DNA of 64,000 nt, taken from NCBI GenBank assembly GCA_016789025.1, contig JAEURC010000052.1:1-64000 (forward strand), given 5' to 3'. The stretch comes from Anaerolineales bacterium (GTDB lineage: Bacteria > Chloroflexota > Anaerolineae > Anaerolineales > Villigracilaceae). A program made the translations under genes and the position numbers. Of this stretch, positions 59,227 to 64,000 are shown in pieces (the stretch's first letter is position 1; every line of letters starts with the position of its first letter). The notes beneath the pieces are model-generated. The model saw nothing but the letters and a program-made list of their open reading frames with translations, made no database searches and had not been told where the DNA came from.

Positions 59227-59943
59227 ATGAATATCAAAGCCATCTTCTTCGACCTCGACGGAACGCTCCGTCACAACCTCCCCGGTGGAGGGGAAATTTT
59301 TTCCGAACACGTCCGTTCGCTGGGACTCGAACTCAGCGACGATGACCTGCAACGCGCCATGCGCTGGGAATTCGCGTACTGGGCAAACTCCGCCGACCTG
59401 CTTAATGATTTCAAAAAGCACGAGGGCGAGAACGAAAAGTTTTGGGTCAATTACAGTTACCGCCGCCTCACTGCATTGGGTATCGCTGCTAAAAGATCAA
59501 GATCGCTCGCGCCGAAAGTTTCCGCGTACATGCAAGAGTTTTACACGCCCAAAAGCATCGTCCCCGATGATGTGAAGAAAACCCTGAGTGACTTGAAACA
59601 ACGCAGATACGTCATGGCGGTTATCTCGAACCGCGATAAACCGTTCGGTGAAGAACTCGAATCGCACGGCATCAACGGCTTTTTCGATTTCTCGCTCGCC
59701 GGCGGCGAAGTGGATTCGTTCAAGCCTGAGCCTGAAATTTTTCATCACGCCCTCAAACGTATCGCGGGACTTTCCGCGCGCGAAACGATCTACGTCGGCG
59801 ACAATTACTACGCGGATGTGATCGGTTCGCGCCGCGCGGGACTTCAACCTGTCCTCTACGACCCCGGCGGATTCTTCCCCGAAGCCGATTGCACCGTCAT
59901 CAAATCGTTCGATGAATTGATACCGGCGATCAAAAATTTATGA
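59227..59943 (+). CDS. HAD-superfamily hydrolase
   Basis: 238 residues from MNIKAIFFDLDGTLRHN (catalytic DLDGT), with SNRDKPFG (motif II), KPEPEIFHHAL (motif III Lys) and YVGDNYYADVIGSRRAG (motif IV acidic pair). Probably a phosphatase with unknown substrate. Its leader is a heptamer tract and lacks a Shine-Dalgarno sequence. The downstream gap carries two repeats. Confidence 0.92.
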   Translation: MNIKAIFFDLDGTLRHNLPGGGEIFSEHVRSLGLELSDDDLQRAMRWEFAYWANSADLLNDFKKHEGENEKFWVNYSYRRLTALGIAAKRSRSLAPKVSAYMQEFYTPKSIVPDDVKKTLSDLKQRRYVMAVISNRDKPFGEELESHGINGFFDFSLAGGEVDSFKPEPEIFHHALKRIAGLSARETIYVGDNYYADVIGSRRAGLQPVLYDPGGFFPEADCTVIKSFDELIPAIKNL

Positions 59944-59946
59944 ACT

Positions 59947-60030
59947 TGTAGGGGCGGGGTCCGCGCTGAGCGGAGGTCTGAGCGAAGCGATAGCGGAGAC
60001 GAAGACCGAAGTCGAAGCGCCGCCCCTACA
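59947..60030. repeat. Dispersed inverted repeat, TGTAGGGGCGG family
   Basis: TGTAGGGGCGG (59947-59957) and CCGCCCCTACA (60020-60030) are perfect inverted ends; the interior has GAAGACCGAAG and related words. Confidence 0.75.
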
Positions 60031-60032
60031 TT

Positions 60033-60170
60033 AGACCTCTTGCATAAGTCTGTAATGTAAAGACTCAATCAAATTCTTAGCTACGGATTACACGAATTCA
60101 CACGGATTTTTTAGATAAATTAGTGAAAATCCGTGAAATCTGTGGCAAAAAATACTTTTGCAAAAGGTCT
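60033..60170. mobile_element. MITE-like element with AGACCT ends
   Basis: AGACCTCTTGCATAAGTCT (from 60033) against ATACTTTTGCAAAAGGTCT (to 60170): about 15 of 19 inverted positions match. TA lies on both flanks if the ends are trimmed by one base. Inside are ACGGATTACACGAATTCACACGG and ATCCGTGAAATCTGTGG-type inverted words. It ends 1 bp from the aminotransferase stop. No ORF. Confidence 0.65.
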
Positions 60171-60171
60171 A

Positions 60172-61398
60172 TTATTTATCCGCGATCAATTCCTTCAACG
60201 TAATCCCCAGCCTCGAAATTCCCTGGCGGATCGTCTCCGGCGAGGGATACGAAAAATTGAGCCGCATCGTGTTCTTGCCTCCGCCGATGGGATGGAATGC
60301 TTCGCCCGGCACGAACGCGACCTTCTTTTCTATGGCGCGCTTCAACACTTCCGCCGAGTCCATGCCTTCGGGCAAAATGCTCCACAGGAACATTCCGCCT
60401 TTCGGCTTTCGCCACGTCACGCCGGCAGGGAACATCTCCTCCATCATCTCGACCATTACATCGCGGCGTTCCTTGTATGTGGCGCGGATCATTTTCACGT
60501 GCTCATCGAGGAATCCGCCCTTTGCCGCCTCGAACGCGACGTATTGATTGAACGAAGACGTGTGCAGGTCTGCCGCTTGTTTGCTCATCACCAGTTTCTG
60601 GATCACCTCCGAGGGCGCGATCACCCATCCCAGCCGCAGACCCGGCGCGAGCAATTTCGAAAACGTGCTGAGATAGATCACATTGCCGCTGTAATGCCCG
60701 CCGTTCGGACCGCGATACTCGCTGTCCAACGCCACAATGGATGGAATGTGCTCGCCTTCATAACGCAACTGACCGTACGGGTCATCTTCGATGATCGGCA
60801 CGCCGTATTTGTCCGCGATCCTCACAAGCTGTTCCCTCCGCTCGAGGCTCAGGGTGGATCCGCCGGGGTTTTGAAAATTTGGAAGAACGTAGATAAATTT
60901 AGGTCCGACGCGAAGCGCCGCTTCTAATTCATCCACGATCATCCCGTGCTCATCCGTTCTCACGGGGATATATTGCGCGCCATAGGTATTCCACGCCTGC
61001 AGGGCGCCGAGATACGTCGGCGATTCGACCACGATAAAGTCGCCGCGATTGACGAACAGCCGTCCAATAAAATCCAACGCTTGTTGTGAACCGGAGGTGA
61101 TGAGGATGTTATCCAATCCCACTTCCGAACTGAAGCGCGAGATGTGCCGCGCGATCATCTCTCGCAAGGGACGGTGTCCTTCGGTTGTGCTGTATTGAAG
61201 CGACTGCGGTCCAAAATTCTCCAGCACAGTATTGCTTGCCTCGCGGAACCGCTCCAGCGGGAAAACCTCCGGCGCCGGCAGACCGCCGGCAAACGAAATG
61301 ATCTCCGGCTGTTCGGTTAACTTCAACAATTCGCGGATGACCGAACTCGACATTTGTTGGGTGCGAAAAGCATAGCGATATTCCCAGGGTGTTTGCAT
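60172..61398 (-). CDS. PLP-dependent aminotransferase, 2-aminoadipate/MocR-like
   Basis: 408 residues. Fold type I features: IISFAGGLPAPEVFPLERF, YSTTEGHRPLREMIARH, ITSGSQQALDFIGRLFVNRGD, PNFQNPGGSTLSLERR, IIEDDPYGQLRYEG and YLSTFSKLLAPGLRLGW (Lys Schiff base). Matches LysN-like or broad-range aromatic/2-oxo acid aminotransferases. GGAG precedes the ATG; a terminator-like hairpin in the leader (61422-61457) suggests attenuation. The gene end adjoins a MITE-like element. Confidence 0.92.
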   Translation of the reverse strand: MQTPWEYRYAFRTQQMSSSVIRELLKLTEQPEIISFAGGLPAPEVFPLERFREASNTVLENFGPQSLQYSTTEGHRPLREMIARHISRFSSEVGLDNILITSGSQQALDFIGRLFVNRGDFIVVESPTYLGALQAWNTYGAQYIPVRTDEHGMIVDELEAALRVGPKFIYVLPNFQNPGGSTLSLERREQLVRIADKYGVPIIEDDPYGQLRYEGEHIPSIVALDSEYRGPNGGHYSGNVIYLSTFSKLLAPGLRLGWVIAPSEVIQKLVMSKQAADLHTSSFNQYVAFEAAKGGFLDEHVKMIRATYKERRDVMVEMMEEMFPAGVTWRKPKGGMFLWSILPEGMDSAEVLKRAIEKKVAFVPGEAFHPIGGGKNTMRLNFSYPSPETIRQGISRLGITLKELIADK

Positions 61399-61418
61399 TC
61401 AGGCTCCTTTGTAGAAAC

Positions 61419-61457
61419 AAAAAAGCCCGCCAGGTACATTTGTACCCGTCAGGCTTT
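61419..61457 (-). promoter_or_regulatory. Terminator-like hairpin in the aminotransferase leader
   Basis: On the minus strand AAAGCC...GGTAC and GTACC...GGCTTT arms form a stem followed by TTTTTT, 20 bp before the start codon. A short ORF (MPSQSLTGTNVPGGLFCFYK...) spans it and stops directly before the ATG. Consistent with transcription attenuation. Confidence 0.55.
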
Positions 61458-61586
61458 GGCTTGGCATTGCGTGGATGATCCAAAGATAAAATATTCGAAT
61501 ATGTCTCATCTCAACCCAATCTTAGCACGGATTTCTCCGCTGGCAATGGACAAATGAAACTTCCATAAGATGACAAGCGGACATTC

Positions 61587-61718
61587 TAGGGTAATCGCAT
61601 TTGAAAATCTTGATGCCCAACCTTTGGTTATTTTGTTTCAGAATCCGCTAATCTTTCTGAAAAATTCGCGTAGATTGGCGCAGATTAGCGGATAAAAAAT
61701 CTAAATGCGATAGCCCTA
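61587..61718. mobile_element. MITE-like element with 10-bp target duplication
   Basis: 132 bp. Inverted ends TAGGGTAATCGCATTT and AAATGCGATAGCCCTA match at 14 of 16 positions. GCGGACATTC occurs on both sides (61577-61586 and 61719-61728), a perfect target duplication. The interior has ATCCGCTAATCT and AGATTAGCGGAT as a perfect inverted pair. No ORF. Confidence 0.82.
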
Positions 61719-61751
61719 GCGGACATTCATCGTCGTAACTTTCGACTGCGT

Positions 61752-61757
61752 TACAAT
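61752..61757 (+). promoter_or_regulatory. -10 box of a leaderless gene
   Basis: TACAAT, 6 bp before the ATG at 61764. Confidence 0.55.
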
Positions 61758-61763
61758 GGGGCA

Positions 61764-62327
61764 ATGCCCCGCGCCTCTCGCCTCCCCTCCGGTCTGCTCC
61801 CCTTCCAACAGGGCGGTCTCGACTCGCTGTGCGGGCTGTACAGCATCATCAACGCGGAACGGATCATCAACCTCTCCTCCGATGAAGAAACCCAACAACT
61901 ATTCAACGACCTGATCCGCTTCTTATCGCGGCGGCGGCTGTTGCGCAAACTTCTCATCAACGGGATCATCCACACGGAAATGCTGTTGATCCTCGACAAA
62001 GTCGTCGGCAAGCAGAGGATCTCCAGCGTCGAAATCCCGTGGCGCGGCGTGCCAAACCCCGACCTCACCACCTTTTGGAAATCCATGCAAACGTTTCTCG
62101 ATGGCACACCCGGACGCGCCATCATCCTCGGCTTGCAGGGCTATCACGACCATTGGACAGTCATCGAAGCCATCACCAACCGCTCCATACTTTTATACGA
62201 CTCGTCGAAGATCAAACGCCTGCCGCGCCCGCATTGCACCACCGTCTACGCCACGTGGACGCGCAAACACCTGCTCCTGCCCGCGCAAACCTATTTCCTT
62301 TCCAACGAGAACGACGATGAAGAGTGA
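61764..62327 (+). CDS. Papain-like cysteine peptidase-fold protein (C39-like)
   Basis: 187 residues. LLPFQQGGLDSLCGLYSIINA places a Gln (15/16) eight residues before a Cys (23), as in papain-like and C39 peptidases; GYHDHWTVIEAI (His128/130) and ILLYDSS (Asp146) complete a plausible Cys-His-Asp triad. No signal peptide, so it should be cytoplasmic. It overlaps the nitroreductase gene by 11 bp. Could be a peptidase, transglutaminase-like enzyme or inactive relative. Confidence 0.68.
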   Translation: MPRASRLPSGLLPFQQGGLDSLCGLYSIINAERIINLSSDEETQQLFNDLIRFLSRRRLLRKLLINGIIHTEMLLILDKVVGKQRISSVEIPWRGVPNPDLTTFWKSMQTFLDGTPGRAIILGLQGYHDHWTVIEAITNRSILLYDSSKIKRLPRPHCTTVYATWTRKHLLLPAQTYFLSNENDDEE

Positions 62328-62676
62328 ACTCGCCCACGAAGAATATTGCTACCTCACCACCACGGGTCGCGTCACCGGCAACCCGCACGAGATCGAGATC
62401 TGGTTTGGGATGAAAGGCGACACGCTCTACATCCTCTCCGGCGGCGGAAACAAATCGGATTGGGTGAAGAACCTGATGAAGAATCCAAACGTCGCTCTGC
62501 GGATCGGACAAAACCGCTTCACCGCGACGGGCAGGCTGGTGCAACACGCGGAGGAGGAATCCGCCGCCCGGACCCTCCTCGCCGACAAATACAACGAACG
62601 CGAATCCGACGGCTCGCTGAGCGAGTGGGCGCAGTCCGCGCTGGTGGTGGGGATTGATCTGACGGTCGTCCCATAG
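62317..62676 (+). CDS. Deazaflavin/F420-type nitroreductase family protein
   Basis: 119 residues: YLTTTGRVTGNPHEIEIWFGMKGDTLYILSGGG, DWVKNLMKNPNVALRIG and FTATGRLV are typical of the Ddn/DUF385 split-barrel family, whose members bind F420 or other flavins. Start at 62317 overlaps the preceding gene by 11 bp in another frame, so the two are coupled. Confidence 0.88.
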   Translation: MKSELAHEEYCYLTTTGRVTGNPHEIEIWFGMKGDTLYILSGGGNKSDWVKNLMKNPNVALRIGQNRFTATGRLVQHAEEESAARTLLADKYNERESDGSLSEWAQSALVVGIDLTVVP

Positions 62677-62755
62677 TATCCGCTTGAAGGATAACTGAAT
62701 CAACTCACCCGTAGGGCGAAGCGGACGGGAAAACGCGCATGCTATAATCTCGCAA

Positions 62756-63544
62756 GTGAATCCGATGTCCGAATCCAAAATCTTTTTTGAAACTGAACAA
62801 GTAAAGATCATCCACGATGACGTGATCATCACGGATTGCGTCGCCGATTCCAGTGTGGACCTAATCATCACCTCGCCGCCGTACAACGTGGACATCGCGT
62901 ACAACTCGCACAAAGACGATATTTCATACGCGGAATATCTTGAGTTCAGCCAAAAATGGATGACGCGTTGTTATGAGTGGCTGAAGGACGACGGGCGTTT
63001 CTGCTTGAACATTCCGCTCGATAAAAACAAGGGCGGGCAACAAAGCGTCGGCGCGGATTTGACCACGCTCGCAAAACAGATCGGCTTCGGCTATCACTCC
63101 ACCATCATTTGGAATGAGGGGAACATTTCGCGTCGCACCGCGTGGGGCTCGTGGATGAGCGCCAGCGCGCCGTTCGTCATCGCCCCGGTGGAATTGATCC
63201 TTGTGTTGTACAAAAAACAATGGAAGAAAAACGGCGGGAGCAAAATCTCGGACGTGACGCGCGACGAATTCATGGAATGGACCAACGGCGTGTGGACGTT
63301 CAACGGCGAAAGCAAAAAGAAGATCGGTCATCCCGCGCCGTTTCCGCTCGAATTGCCGCGCCGCTGCGTGAAGTTGTTCAGTTACGTTGGCGACACTGTC
63401 CTTGACCCATTCAGCGGAAGCGGCTCGACCATCCTTGCCGCCGCTTCGAATGGACGCAAAGCCATCGGCATCGAAGTGGACGCAAAGTATTGCGAGTTGT
63501 CGAGGAAGAGGGTGGCGTCGGCAATGGAGGCGGAGAAATCATGA
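62756..63544 (+). CDS. DNA methyltransferase (N4-cytosine/N6-adenine, beta-type order)
   Basis: 262 residues starting with GTG at 62756 (an ATG three codons later is possible). Catalytic motif LIITSPPYNVD near the N-terminus and AdoMet motif DPFSGSGSTILAAASNGRKAIGIE near the C-terminus give the beta-type order; TSPPY favours N4-cytosine. No restriction endonuclease is adjacent, so it is probably an orphan regulatory or protective enzyme. An extended -10 TGC-TATAAT (62743-62748) stands 7 bp before the GTG: a leaderless mRNA. Confidence 0.92.
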   Translation: MNPMSESKIFFETEQVKIIHDDVIITDCVADSSVDLIITSPPYNVDIAYNSHKDDISYAEYLEFSQKWMTRCYEWLKDDGRFCLNIPLDKNKGGQQSVGADLTTLAKQIGFGYHSTIIWNEGNISRRTAWGSWMSASAPFVIAPVELILVLYKKQWKKNGGSKISDVTRDEFMEWTNGVWTFNGESKKKIGHPAPFPLELPRRCVKLFSYVGDTVLDPFSGSGSTILAAASNGRKAIGIEVDAKYCELSRKRVASAMEAEKS

Positions 63545-63566
63545 AAGTTAAAATGGAACATTCATT

Positions 63567-64000
63567 ATGGGCGTCATGATGCAAGCCTTTTACTGGGATT
63601 GTCCGCGAGCGGAAAACAAAGATTTCCAATGGTGGAATTACATCCGCGAACAAGTCCCCGCGTTAGCCAAAGTGGGATTCACCGCGTTGTGGCTTCCGCC
63701 GGTACATAAAGCCGCAAATTTGGCGGGACCTTCGATGGGCTATGACCCGTATGATTATTATGACCTCGGCGAGTTCGACCAGAAGGGAAGCATCCCAACG
63801 TGGTTTGGGACGCGCGCAGAGTTGAAGTCGCTCATCGAAACTGCACACAGTTATCGGCTGGGAGTGATCGCGGATATCGTCTTCAATCACAATAGCGGGG
63901 CAGACGCGCAGGAATTGAATCCGCTTATCAATCAATTGCGTTGGACGAAGTTCGATCCCAAAAGTGGAAAGTTCGCGCGCAATTGGGAATGTTTTCATCC
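63567..64000 (+). CDS. GH13 alpha-amylase, partial
   Basis: The first 144 or so codons of a glycoside hydrolase 13 enzyme: MGVMMQAFYWDCP, GFTALWLPPVHKA, MGYDPYDYYDLGEFDQKG and conserved region I DIVFNHNSGAD. The N-terminus without a signal peptide resembles cytoplasmic alpha-amylases. The start at 63567 is the first of three in-frame ATGs. The rest lies beyond the window. Confidence 0.9.
   Translation, partial: MGVMMQAFYWDCPRAENKDFQWWNYIREQVPALAKVGFTALWLPPVHKAANLAGPSMGYDPYDYYDLGEFDQKGSIPTWFGTRAELKSLIETAHSYRLGVIADIVFNHNSGADAQELNPLINQLRWTKFDPKSGKFARNWECFH

Noticed and set aside
61109-61483. Antisense and alternative-frame ORF over the aminotransferase start
   Set aside because: Frame +1 shadow of the enzyme; only the short leader ORF in the hairpin was kept, as a hypothesis.

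Overview
The window looks like chromosomal DNA of an Anaerolineae-type Chloroflexota bacterium. This is inferred from gene content and style: a 1,419-residue RpoC, Thr/Pro-rich secreted TPR and SH3 proteins, a MoxR/DUF58/VWA cluster, a phnDCE transporter, and GC-moderate DNA with intergenic regions full of short repeats. Taxonomy cannot be proved without a search. I see no rRNA, tRNA, CRISPR array or complete insertion sequence. About 62 protein genes are supported; the first (FakA-like) and last (alpha-amylase) run off the window.

Layout. 1-2.5 kb: FakA-like kinase and Asp23 protein divergent from rpmB, then rpe. 2.7-7.8 kb: Ser/Thr kinase and a phnD-phnC-phnE transporter with an oversized permease. 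7.9-13.4 kb: small housekeeping genes (lipid kinase, SH3, DUF971, TPR, AMMECR1, flavin reductase, VOC). 13.4-17.1 kb: an accessory islet (AT-rich membrane protein, mazEF) next to a glycosyltransferase and flippase. 17.3-31.3 kb: a same-strand cluster of an 804-residue membrane protein, ABC ATPase and permease, a Gln/Ala-rich membrane protein, MoxR ATPase, DUF58 protein, lipoprotein and two VWA membrane proteins, probably one envelope system. 31.3-41.7 kb: sugar-nucleotide enzymes, family 4 uracil-DNA glycosylase, tsaE-tsaB-rimI, a glycolipid glycosyltransferase operon, phosphoribosyltransferase, GIY-YIG protein, TyrA-like dehydrogenase, methyltransferase. 41.7-46 kb: rpoC without an adjacent rpoB. 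46-57.8 kb: Moco-sulfurase-like protein, glycosyltransferases, STAS protein, ComEC with a degenerate hydrolase domain, cysS, PIN-TRAM protein. 58-64 kb: moaA, HAD phosphatase, aminotransferase, a cysteine-peptidase-like protein, nitroreductase, DNA methyltransferase, alpha-amylase.

The most unusual content is non-coding. Almost every intergenic gap holds a dispersed repeat: (i) tracts of degenerate 7-, 8- or 9-bp units resembling the short tandemly repeated repetitive (STRR) heptamers of cyanobacteria; (ii) a REPIN-like paired palindrome in five places; (iii) three MITE-like elements of 132-162 bp, one with a perfect 10-bp target duplication; (iv) twin-hairpin elements whose stems covary between copies around a constant loop. 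Several invade genes and supply C-terminal codons and stop codons (flippase, BatA-like protein, rimI, GIY-YIG, a GT87-like gene, cysS); others encode in-frame inserts in glycosyltransferases and a methyltransferase, or occupy the leader immediately before start codons.

A second regularity is leaderless expression: at least eight genes have a TATAAT-like -10 box 6-7 bp before the start codon and no Shine-Dalgarno sequence, while genes inside operons usually have AGGAG-type sites or overlap their neighbour.
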